Numbered from the stretch's first letter, positions 1 to 6,950 are shown. The stretch: 8,214 nt of DNA from Deltaproteobacteria bacterium (GCA_009993495.1 JAACTI010000149.1:1-8214), one strand, 5' to 3'. Notes: generated from the sequence alone by a model not told the origin. Translations and numbers: made by a program.

Positions 1-235
1 GTAAAAAATTCATAAAAACATTATTTGCGCACGAATGTAGTGTCCTCAACGTTGTTGCTTTATTGCTTTAACCGCTTATCGACCAACCGGCAACAGTCTC
101 CGCAGACGCTCGACAAAGTCGGTGTAGGCGGTGTTGTCTGAGCATGGAAAGAGCCTAGCAGATAACACTAAAGCAATCAAACAACGACGTCCCCCATAGC
201 ACAGGATTTCAGGAACATGCAGTAAGCAGTACCTT
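1..235. other. Downstream non-coding stretch, no gene recognised
   Basis: AT-rich at the left edge (1-70) and then mixed composition. I see no tRNA, no ribosome site with a plausible frame and no insertion-sequence end. The only open frame is a minus-strand one ending at 76 that overlaps the hairpin and the pilE 3' end, with an ordinary-looking tail (TDFVERLRRLLPVGR) that I cannot assign. Confidence 0.6.
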
Positions 236-268
236 CTTTGGGGCCGACCAGGCTGGCCGGCCCCAAAG
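236..268 (-). terminator. Strong hairpin after pilE, probable operon 3' end (no U-tract)
   Basis: Eleven-base perfect arms (236-246 and 258-268, CTTTGGGGCCG / CGGCCCCAAAG), extended by one imperfect pair (247/257) and three further pairs around a GGC (plus) or GCC (minus) loop: 15 pairs with a three-base loop. It starts seven bases after the pilE stop. In minus-strand RNA the imperfect pair is G-U; in plus-strand RNA it would be A-C, which favours function in the pilE transcript. No T-run follows on the minus strand, so it is not a canonical intrinsic terminator; it may instead protect the mRNA 3' end or need Rho. Confidence 0.6.
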
Positions 269-275
269 TAAGATT

Positions 276-665
276 TTACCAACAATTTCCGGCATTTTGG
301 GAAGATTTGGCGCCGGTCTGGGTGATTTCGAGGTATCCACATTTGCTGTCGGTAAACTGTGGGGTTGCCCGAATTGTGAAAGTTGTTGCAGTTAAAACAG
401 GCAGGCTCAATTGATACCTATTACCCGTGGTCCACTGCTGCACCTGATCATCAGCCGCCGTGCCCAGGGTTGCGGTGGCATAGCTGCTGGTGCGCGTCAT
501 CAAACGCTCCATATTCTGCGCGCCGGTAAGCAGGGCGGTTTTAGCCGAAGCGCGATAAGCATTGATGCGATAGTTGTTATAGGTCGGGATGGCGATTGCC
601 GCCAGAATCCCCAAAATTCCGATCACCACCAAAATTTCGATCAAGGTAAAGCCGCGTTGGCTCAT
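276..665 (-). CDS. pilE: Type IV pilus minor pilin PilE
   Basis: A 129-residue pilin. Leader MSQRG, then a class III prepilin peptidase site and mature FTLIEILVVIGILGILAAIA, with Phe +1 and Glu +5 (residue 10); the N-terminal helix continues through NNYRINAYRASAK. The short globular part ends with DSKCGYLEI ... NCW. Cys109 and Cys128 would form the C-terminal disulfide loop typical of pilins, and the KCG-x-L ... CW ending is characteristic of operon-terminal PilE minor pilins rather than of a bulky major pilin. GAGGAG (676-681) lies ten bases before the ATG. It follows pilY1 by 32 bases and so closes the operon. Role known for the family: minor pilin that connects the PilVWX-PilY1 tip complex to the major pilin shaft. 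A FimT/FimU-type pilin is the alternative but would normally lie upstream of pilV. Confidence 0.9.
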   Translation of the reverse strand: MSQRGFTLIEILVVIGILGILAAIAIPTYNNYRINAYRASAKTALLTGAQNMERLMTRTSSYATATLGTAADDQVQQWTTGNRYQLSLPVLTATTFTIRATPQFTDSKCGYLEITQTGAKSSQNAGNCW

Positions 666-697
666 ACGGTCAGATCTCCTCGTTTTTATTTTTCAGC

Positions 698-3600
698 TTA
701 GCGCAATTGTCGCCAGGACTGCCGCCCTCTGGCCGACAAATCGCCACCTTTTTCTTCCTGGAACATAAGGTTCCCTGTCGAACCCGAGAAGACCTTCACC
801 TGGGTCGAGGTACCGTCAGAATTAGCATCCGCGTCATCATCCAGAATCTTTGGTGCCTGAATAATTCCTTCCTCAGACTCAATTCCGGTGACTGCCACCT
901 CGACATCTGTGCCGTTAATAGTGACCGTGACCTTGTCTGCGGTGTCAATATCGCCATCCCCATCGGCATCGTAAATCGTGGTGTCAAGCCGTCCGCCGTT
1001 GAAGGGGTCCATTTCCATCAGCCAGCTGGTGCCGCCGGGCTCGCACGGGCTGTCGGAGGGGATCAGAGTCACGAAAATAATTTTGCCGTTGTTGAGAATC
1101 GGCATTTCAACCACACGCTCGGTCTGGCGGTTGGGGGTGTTGGGTGAAAGCAGATCGAGATACCAGCCTACCTGGGCCCCGCTGCCCGTGCCGTAGTTGA
1201 CCGTATTGGTTGAAAGCACCCGGATATTACGCCCACTAAATTTGTCGGTGACCGGCCCTTCATACAGGATGGACTGGGATTGCAGTTCGCTGCGATCCGT
1301 CGTGGAAATGGCACCCTTGTCCTGAATGCCATAGAAAGTCTCGACGGCGCGACTTGATTCAACTGCCGGAACAACGTTGTCATTCGCATCGAAGAACTTG
1401 CCGGTTCCAAACCACACCATGACATCGGTGCCGTTGGGATGCCGACCGACGGCCGGACGCACAGTAATTGGTTGAATTTCGCTATTCGGTCCACGCGCTG
1501 TAAACAGCGGGGTGGGAGTCGTCCCCGTTTTGTAGGCGACCCCCCATTTGCTCGGTAAGGCATCCTTAAAATCAAATTTCCACAGATTACCCTGCAAGTC
1601 ACCGGCATAGACGTAGTCAATAATCCGATCACTGTCGACATCTACCGGTACCGGAGCGCTTAGTCCATTCGGGGTAGTGGTGTCACCAACGCCGACATCA
1701 ATCGTGCCATAGGTGGTGGACAGGGGAAGGCCTGTAGCAATATCAACCACATAGAGCACCGCCTTACCCGTGGCGCTATGGTACCCATTGCTGATAAAAG
1801 CCACCCATTCGCCACTGGCTAGACGTCCAATTGTCGGTTGAGGAAGAGTGTACCCCAGATCGGCATAGACCAGAGTACTGGAACTATTCTCGGTCTCAGG
1901 GGTGATTTCCCACAACACCGAATTGCCATCAAAATTGGCGGGATTGGTCACATCCAGAGCAAAAACCGTTTTGCCCCCGGCCCCGGTCGTACCCAGTAAA
2001 ACCGTATGCCAGGCGCTGCCGAAGTAGGCGTCGCCGGTGCGGGGAGCACCGTCGACCATATAACGATGGCCATTTTGGGGCGTGCCATAGTTGGTTGCCG
2101 TCAGCCGCGGCAGCCCGGCGATCAGGGAGTTCGGCAAGTAGGAGAAAACTTCGGCGCCGGTGGCGGCATTAAAGCCATGGAGCATGCCATCGTTAGCACC
2201 GACATAAACCATTTTTGTGCGACCAGCATAGTCGGTCGAAGCGCGGAAACTGGTGTAGGAAGTGCCCTCAGTGCCGGCGAGCTTGTCGTAGGCGAAATCA
2301 GGTGTGCCGACGAAAACCGGGTCAGAGTTAACGATATCGCCCAGCACCAGATTGCGGTCACGCAGATTGCCACCGTTCTGGCGCTCGGTGGTGCGGTCAC
2401 CACGGAAGTAATTGACGCGATCCTCGCCCAAACCATCATTGGTGCCGGCGATATTTTTGTTCAGGGCCAATTGCTGGGTGGCAGTCAGCGGGGTGCTCCA
2501 TTTAAACTCCAGACCATAGGGCGCTGCGATTGCACTGGGATTGAGGGTGTAAATTTTACGATTAGCTGCCGTGGGCAGCTGGTTTTCAGCGTTCCAGGTT
2601 TGAGATGTAACCACATTCCCCGTGGTGTCGCGCGTTAAACCAATAGCCAGCAATTCCCCCGACCAGTCCGCGCTGTTAAATTTAGCCTGATAAATGGTGG
2701 TGCCGGTCTGCAACTGGGTCGAGTTACTGGCAACAGCCGCCGACGACGAACTGATTTCCGCCAGCTGGGTGAAAACCTGGCCCAGGCTGGCTTCCAGCTG
2801 ACTGGGATTGGTGGCGTAAAAATAGTTATCGGGCTGACCATCGCCGTCGGCATCCCAGGAGGCGGTATCGGTCGGGAAGGTCAAACTGGTATTGTTTTTA
2901 TCATACCCCCCCCACTTGGCAGCATAATACAAGGGCGATTCCAGCTGGCCCGAAGGTGTGCCGGTAATCACATAACTGCCTGCGGTTGGCTCATCGCCAA
3001 CCTGGCAGTCGGAGCACCCATTAACCGAGCTGGTGTCGGTATAATTAAAGCCTTCGATTCCCGAATGAACATGAAAGCCGTCGTTGCCGGTGCCGCTGAT
3101 GATATAACCAAAGCCCATCATACCGGAGGTCGATTCCGCTATAACGTCGGTTGTTACCTCGATGATGGATGAGCTTCCCGTCAGGTCAATTTGGTAGTGC
3201 AAAAAGCCGCTCATGTCCTGGTCATAATCGCCGCCCTGCTCACTGTCTTCCCACTGAATGAAGAAGGTGCCTTCGCCGCGATTTTTATCCACACTGACCG
3301 GTTTGAAATTGACAATTGAGCAGTTGGTTGCGGTGGTATTTTTGGTGTTGCGACAGGCGGGCAGAATGGTCACATTTTTATCAGTGCTGCCCGGCACGCT
3401 GATTTCAATTTTTGGTACCGCGGGTGCTAGTGACACACCAAAGGTCTTAACGGTTTGATCATCTTGCAAATCAGAGCGAATATCATTAGTAAACGCATGG
3501 TTGGCCAGGCCGCTGAGATAATAAGAGCCCGAAAGACGCGGCGCTTCGGGGCAAATTCCCTTGACCGCCCCCAAAGAGGAGACCGACTTTTCGGTACACA

Positions 3601-6373
3601 GCTGGTTATTGTCGCTGCCATTTTCGCCCACCAGCCAGGTCTTGCCATGAATGGACTCGCCGGCACCCACAACGTCGGTCAGCGTTGCAGCCGAGCTGCT
3701 GGTATTAAGATCCGAAACCCCACCCAGTTGGTCATCATCGTAAGACGCCATACTGGCGTTGAAATTGATGACATTCAGGGAGGAACAATAGTTGTCATTG
3801 GTCAGGGGGTCTGACCAGCTGGCAGTCCCTAAGCCACTGATTTTGTCATCGCCTGAAAAAGTGAAGGCGCTGGTGGCACTTTTTCCAGCAAAATAACGCA
3901 GGCTTTCGAGAAAAATCTCCGATTGAGGATTGCCCCAGTTGCTGCAATTACCGTCGCTAAAAGAGGTCAGCTGAAATGTACAATTATCGCCCGAACCACT
4001 ATCCCCGTACACCCCGGTCGAATGGTTATAACCATATAATCTCAGCCGGTTAAGGCTGTCGATAATTGCCCCGGTGCTGGGCGCGGTTTTGAAAGTACCG
4101 TCGGTGTCAACATTGATCTCATTTTTGAGGGATTCGATATTCTTACGCAGCACCCCACCCGATTTGTTTTTCGTGTAGCTGCCCGACATCATCCCGAAAA
4201 GCAGGCTGTCGGTTTCACCGTGAACCTGCAACAAACCAACCGGCTTGAAATTACCGCCGGGGTATTCGCGGCATTTTTCATTGCCGAGCAACGCACCGTC
4301 GCAAGCCTCAACTCGGGCAACATAATCGCTATTGCCCAGCCCAACATCGGCCTTGACCGGGGTCTGCATATTTGCGGTCATGCCGGTTAATCCGATATCG
4401 TTGCCGTTTTTGGCCGATTTTTCTTCATCCCAGCGACATTGCCAGCGCTCATTGGCAGTCCATAAACCATAATCACCGTAAGCAACCCGGATGAGAGGGG
4501 CGTCGGTAATGCTTTGCGAATAACCGCTTGTGGCAACGGTGGTGTTACACAGGGTGATACCCTTGCGGGTGTGGTTGGTCAGGGTCCAGGTGCTGAAGCT
4601 GCCGTTACCAAGGGGCGTGGCGGTCACGTCCAATGTGACCTCGGTGCCGTGGACACCGGTGACCACGCCATACATGTAAAAATTGCTGGGGTCGGTGGTC
4701 AGGGCGACCGTCATCTGGTCACCAGCACGCACCTCCCCGGCAGCAAAATTAGTGATAAAAGTTCTGCTGCCCGTGCCCAGGGTTTCGGTGCTGCTACTGG
4801 TGGCGGTTGCCGGCAGGTGGCTGGCGCTGAAAGGGGTGAGTTTGGCGATATCGCTACCGGCATAGTATTTCACCCAGCTATGGGCGTCATTGGGCAGGTA
4901 ACTGCGTTCCAGCACCGTAAGGTTTGAATCATCGGTTGAACGGTAACCGCCATAAAGGATTTTGCGCACCGCATCGATGCGGGCAGTAGTGGCCCAGTTG
5001 AGGAAGTTGCCGCTCCAGTCGCCGGCAGTGCCCCCGGCGCAGTATTTATCGCTGGTCATGGCCACAGGTTCAAAACGATCATTGGTCGAGTTGTAGTTGT
5101 AGCACTTGCGGGAGTCGTAGTAGCCAAAGTAATCAATAGCGTGAATGTAGGTGCCGTCGGCGATACCGTCTTGATTTAAGTCGTCGTAGTCACTGTAGGC
5201 CGAAAAATACAACTGATGGTCATTCGATAAATTAAGCATGACCTGCGGCTTGGCCGGATTTTTCAAGATCAATGGCACCTGGGAAATCAAACCGCTGTCG
5301 GTAATAACTGTGGTATCGCAACCATCATCAACCCCGTTGGCACAATCATTGTCTACCAGATCACCACAAATTTCGGTGGCTCCGGGGTGAATCGCGGCGT
5401 TGTCGTCACGACAATCGCCAGCCTCGACCGTATAACCGTCACCGTCAACATCGCAGCTCGGGTCGGCCAGGTCAGTCATGCCGTTGCAATCGTTGTCTTT
5501 GCTGTCATTACAAATTTCCCGATTGCCGGGATACATCGCGGGATCGTTGTCGTTGCAATCAAACTGGCTGGTAATGCCATCGGCGTCATTATCGTCGTAA
5601 CAACCTTCGTCAACTGTGCCGTTGCAGTTGTTGTCAACGCCATCCCCCAGCCCTGTGGCCGAACATTCGGCAGCTCCGGGGTTGATAGCGTACACATCAT
5701 CACGGCAGTCGCCGCCGGCGACGGTGTAACCATCGTTGTCGGCATCGGGACTAACCACCACCGTACCGCAACTGTTGTTATCAGGGTCGGTCGGGTTGAT
5801 GGGGGTTGTCCAATTGGGACTCGTGTCATTGTTCGCGATTGAGGTCCTGGTCGTATCGGTGGTAATAACGAAGGAGTCAAAGCGAAATTTTTTCTCCCGT
5901 GTCCAGAAGTTTATCCTATAGGTTCCCGCTGAAGGAATGGTGATGCTGGCAGGAGTACCACCCATGTCGTGCTGCTTCGTACTCCATATCCATTCATCGT
6001 GGGGACTAAAGGTCAGATTGCCGGTTGCGGTTTCGTTTACGCCATACCAGATAGAGTCTTTGTTGCCATCCTCACCAAGACCACGCACAAAAATTCGATA
6101 GGTGCCAGCATCAGTGAAATTTAGGTCATAACTGACGGGCCTCCCCGAAGGCGGATCGCTATAATCGCTATCAGAATCGGCCTTGAGGTACGCGTTATTC
6201 CCCGCGTCGTTATCAGACTTTTTATCAAAGTTGTCCCCAAAATCGGTATAATACTCGGCCTCAATGAGCGTGCCATTGGGGTCAACCGTACAGATTCCCG
6301 CCCAAAGGGGTGACGCACAGAGCGCCAGCAACAGGATGGCCAGCAAAAGGGGATTGAGTCGCATGTTTTTCAT
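698..6373 (-). CDS. pilY1: PilY1/PilC-family pilus tip adhesin, enlarged, with CBM-like domain, MopE-like repeats and an extra inserted domain
   Basis: About 1891 residues. The ATG at 6373 is chosen because GGAGG lies seven bases upstream and the frame then opens with a Sec signal peptide (residues 1-25, cut after LWA). A longer GTG frame to 6481 would overlap pilX. Order of parts: CBM-like beta-sandwich about 34-173; three MopE-like Cys/Asp repeats 210-352; PilY1 N-terminal region with DLNQDGIAD (398-406), YFGYYDSRKCYNY and GDWSGNFLNWATTARIDAVR; extra beta module 529-599; further family motifs (GLLQVHGE, GGVLRKNI, ESLRYFAGK, DSEQGGDYDQDMSG, YYAAKWGGYD); C-terminal Neisseria_PilC-type propeller from LGDIVNSDPVF near 1342, carrying the DVDSDRIID calcium loop (Asp1578, 1580, 1582, 1586) and GDLQGNLWKFD; a final EF-hand-like DADGDGDIDTAD loop at 1802; terminal GRQSWRQLR. 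Family role: tip adhesin and Ca-dependent control of extension and retraction, held by the PilV/W/X/E priming complex. No DxSxS MIDAS of a von Willebrand A domain is visible. Ligand specificity of the extra domains is unknown. Confidence 0.95.
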   Translation of the reverse strand: MKNMRLNPLLLAILLLALCASPLWAGICTVDPNGTLIEAEYYTDFGDNFDKKSDNDAGNNAYLKADSDSDYSDPPSGRPVSYDLNFTDAGTYRIFVRGLGEDGNKDSIWYGVNETATGNLTFSPHDEWIWSTKQHDMGGTPASITIPSAGTYRINFWTREKKFRFDSFVITTDTTRTSIANNDTSPNWTTPINPTDPDNNSCGTVVVSPDADNDGYTVAGGDCRDDVYAINPGAAECSATGLGDGVDNNCNGTVDEGCYDDNDADGITSQFDCNDNDPAMYPGNREICNDSKDNDCNGMTDLADPSCDVDGDGYTVEAGDCRDDNAAIHPGATEICGDLVDNDCANGVDDGCDTTVITDSGLISQVPLILKNPAKPQVMLNLSNDHQLYFSAYSDYDDLNQDGIADGTYIHAIDYFGYYDSRKCYNYNSTNDRFEPVAMTSDKYCAGGTAGDWSGNFLNWATTARIDAVRKILYGGYRSTDDSNLTVLERSYLPNDAHSWVKYYAGSDIAKLTPFSASHLPATATSSSTETLGTGSRTFITNFAAGEVRAGDQMTVALTTDPSNFYMYGVVTGVHGTEVTLDVTATPLGNGSFSTWTLTNHTRKGITLCNTTVATSGYSQSITDAPLIRVAYGDYGLWTANERWQCRWDEEKSAKNGNDIGLTGMTANMQTPVKADVGLGNSDYVARVEACDGALLGNEKCREYPGGNFKPVGLLQVHGETDSLLFGMMSGSYTKNKSGGVLRKNIESLKNEINVDTDGTFKTAPSTGAIIDSLNRLRLYGYNHSTGVYGDSGSGDNCTFQLTSFSDGNCSNWGNPQSEIFLESLRYFAGKSATSAFTFSGDDKISGLGTASWSDPLTNDNYCSSLNVINFNASMASYDDDQLGGVSDLNTSSSAATLTDVVGAGESIHGKTWLVGENGSDNNQLCTEKSVSSLGAVKGICPEAPRLSGSYYLSGLANHAFTNDIRSDLQDDQTVKTFGVSLAPAVPKIEISVPGSTDKNVTILPACRNTKNTTATNCSIVNFKPVSVDKNRGEGTFFIQWEDSEQGGDYDQDMSGFLHYQIDLTGSSSIIEVTTDVIAESTSGMMGFGYIISGTGNDGFHVHSGIEGFNYTDTSSVNGCSDCQVGDEPTAGSYVITGTPSGQLESPLYYAAKWGGYDKNNTSLTFPTDTASWDADGDGQPDNYFYATNPSQLEASLGQVFTQLAEISSSSAAVASNSTQLQTGTTIYQAKFNSADWSGELLAIGLTRDTTGNVVTSQTWNAENQLPTAANRKIYTLNPSAIAAPYGLEFKWSTPLTATQQLALNKNIAGTNDGLGEDRVNYFRGDRTTERQNGGNLRDRNLVLGDIVNSDPVFVGTPDFAYDKLAGTEGTSYTSFRASTDYAGRTKMVYVGANDGMLHGFNAATGAEVFSYLPNSLIAGLPRLTATNYGTPQNGHRYMVDGAPRTGDAYFGSAWHTVLLGTTGAGGKTVFALDVTNPANFDGNSVLWEITPETENSSSTLVYADLGYTLPQPTIGRLASGEWVAFISNGYHSATGKAVLYVVDIATGLPLSTTYGTIDVGVGDTTTPNGLSAPVPVDVDSDRIIDYVYAGDLQGNLWKFDFKDALPSKWGVAYKTGTTPTPLFTARGPNSEIQPITVRPAVGRHPNGTDVMVWFGTGKFFDANDNVVPAVESSRAVETFYGIQDKGAISTTDRSELQSQSILYEGPVTDKFSGRNIRVLSTNTVNYGTGSGAQVGWYLDLLSPNTPNRQTERVVEMPILNNGKIIFVTLIPSDSPCEPGGTSWLMEMDPFNGGRLDTTIYDADGDGDIDTADKVTVTINGTDVEVAVTGIESEEGIIQAPKILDDDADANSDGTSTQVKVFSGSTGNLMFQEEKGGDLSARGRQSWRQLR
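4577..4789 (-). other. Inserted beta-rich module in PilY1 resembling phage tail protein repeats
   Basis: Residues about 529-599. The segment reads TETLGTGSRTFITN, then AGEVRAGDQMTVALTTDP, FYMYGVVTG, EVTLDVTATPLGNGSFSTW and TLT. The order GTGS-x-TF, A-G-D/Q-x-(V/M), (N)YM-x-G-x-V, L-x-V-x-V and GSGT/S-x-x-W matches a module recurrent in phage tail and fibre proteins. It interrupts the PilY1 region between the DAHSWVKYY motif and the ITLCN motif. Assignment is from pattern memory only. Confidence 0.5.
5318..5746 (-). repeat. Three tandem MopE-like metal-binding repeats in PilY1
   Basis: Residues 210-258, 260-307 and 308-352. Each follows D-x-D-x-D-G-x-T ... DC-x-D-(D/N) ... PG ... E-(I)-C ... 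DN-(N/D)-C ... C, and each holds four cysteines, twelve in total. Coordinates are about 5600-5746, 5453-5596 and 5318-5452. This is the putative metal-binding motif first named from Methylococcus capsulatus MopE and common in secreted proteins of deltaproteobacteria. The DxDxDG start of each unit looks like a calcium loop and the cysteines are likely paired as disulfides. The copies are diverged at DNA level, so they are not a recent duplication. Confidence 0.88.
5855..6274 (-). other. CBM-like (galactose-binding-fold type) domain at the N-terminus of PilY1
   Basis: Residues about 34-173 of PilY1 begin with LIEAEYYTDFG and continue through YDLNFTDAGTYRIFVRGLG, DSIWYGVN, a Trp pair (EWIWS), ITIPSAGTYRINFWTREKKF and end in RFDSFVITTD. 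This IEAE ... G-Y-R-I-x-V-R-G ... D-S-I-W ... T-R-E ... D-S pattern is the one seen in CBM6/CBM35-like and GH115 C-terminal-like sugar-binding jelly rolls. The two Trp and one Tyr could supply stacking platforms. Family assignment is by eye. The domain follows the signal peptide directly and so would be the outermost part of the tip protein. Confidence 0.65.
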
Positions 6374-6380
6374 TGTCTTG

Positions 6381-6385
6381 CCTCC
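6381..6385 (-). promoter_or_regulatory. Ribosome binding site of pilY1
   Basis: GGAGG on the minus strand, seven bases before the ATG at 6373. It decides the start over the upstream GTG at 6481 and over the ATG nine bases further in (6364). It abuts an inverted repeat at 6386-6410. Confidence 0.85.
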
Positions 6386-6410
6386 AAAACCAGCGTTAAG
6401 CGGGGGTTTT
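6386..6410 (-). promoter_or_regulatory. Weak inverted repeat directly upstream of the pilY1 ribosome site
   Basis: Minus strand AAAACC ... GGTTTT arms (6405-6410 and 6386-6391) around a 13-base interior that can add a GC/GC pair. The right arm touches the GGAGG of pilY1. It lies in the 58-base pilX-pilY1 gap, the longest gap in the operon. It could modulate pilY1 translation or be chance; only a six-pair outer stem is perfect. Confidence 0.25.
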
Positions 6411-6431
6411 CTAAACTTAAAAACGGCAGCA

Positions 6432-6935
6432 TTACTGCAAGTGCGTAATCTGTAACAAAACTTCAGCAGTACCCGAACCACCTACGCCACGCGAGGTCAC
6501 GCGATACATGGTTTCGGTTGTAACCGGGGTGTCGGCATCGAGACCCTCATCGTCAACCGGCATTACCTGAAGCTCCTCGACAATGTAGCGCGGCTGCTCG
6601 GCGTAAATGCTGGTATTCAGATCTGAAGCCGCCTGCGAATTGGTGCCTGTCCAACGGTTGGTGTCGTCCCACAAAGGTGTGGTGCCCGGTGTGGCCGGAG
6701 TGAGGATCGGCAGAGTCGGGTCAATTCCCCCCAGGCCCGATAACCGTACCTCGGCCTCGCGCAAAGCGGCCTCGGCCGCCTGAAACGCCAATTGACGCTG
6801 GCCCATATTGCTGGTCATTTTTTCTTCAATGGTCGAGGTCTGCATGGTGGTAATGCCCAGCAGCGAAAGAATCACCAGAATCAGCAAACCGGCAATCAGC
6901 ACCACACCACGTTGATTATTTAAGGGGGTCAGCAT
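6432..6935 (-). CDS. pilX: Type IV pilus minor pilin PilX
   Basis: A 167-residue minor pilin. The start is the ATG at 6935 because AAAGGA (6942-6947) lies six bases upstream; an in-frame TTG two codons earlier at 6941 lies inside this spacing and is less likely. The leader ends in QRG (Gly10), followed by the hydrophobic segment VVLIAGLLILVILSLLGI. Mature +5 is Ala rather than Glu, a feature PilX-type pilins share with the type II secretion tip pseudopilin GspK. The family signature follows: TIEEKM, then RQLAFQAAEAALREAE at about residues 47-62. The C-terminal part has the usual MYRVTSRG strand. There are no cysteines. It starts 15 bases after pilW and is probably co-transcribed. In the family PilX sits near the pilus tip, contacts PilW and PilY1, and is needed to prime assembly. 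Confidence 0.92.
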   Translation of the reverse strand: MLTPLNNQRGVVLIAGLLILVILSLLGITTMQTSTIEEKMTSNMGQRQLAFQAAEAALREAEVRLSGLGGIDPTLPILTPATPGTTPLWDDTNRWTGTNSQAASDLNTSIYAEQPRYIVEELQVMPVDDEGLDADTPVTTETMYRVTSRGVGGSGTAEVLLQITHLQ

Positions 6936-6941
6936 AAGCAA

Positions 6942-6947
6942 TCCTTT
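6942..6947 (-). promoter_or_regulatory. Ribosome binding site of pilX
   Basis: AAAGGA on the minus strand with six bases before the ATG at 6935. It sits in the 15-base pilW-pilX gap and decides for the ATG start over the TTG at 6941. Confidence 0.7.
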
Positions 6948-6950
6948 TAT

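Noticed and set aside
935..970. Dockerin domain at the PilY1 C-terminus
   Set aside because: Only one DxDxDGxID loop is present; a dockerin needs two paired calcium loops with helices, and EF-like loops are common in PilY1.
2006..2638. Plus-strand frame of 210 codons inside pilY1
   Set aside because: Antisense to conserved PilY1 coding sequence, with no clear ribosome site and no recognisable domain; a shadow of codon bias.
5318..5746. Tandem DNA repeat or CRISPR-like array
   Set aside because: The periodicity is at protein level with diverged DNA and no identical repeats or spacers.
5387..5842. Plus-strand frame of 151 codons, rich in Val/Ile
   Set aside because: It is the complement of the Asp-rich MopE-like repeats (GAT/GAC read as ATC/GTC), so its composition is an artefact.
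6299..6373. Lipoprotein signal in PilY1 (Cys19 in LALC)
   Set aside because: The residue before Cys is Leu, not Gly/Ala/Ser, and a normal signal peptidase I site (LWA) follows six residues later.
6374..6481. N-terminal extension of pilY1 to a GTG at 6481
   Set aside because: It would overlap pilX by 50 bases and place 36 non-signal residues before the signal peptide; the ATG at 6373 has GGAGG at good spacing.
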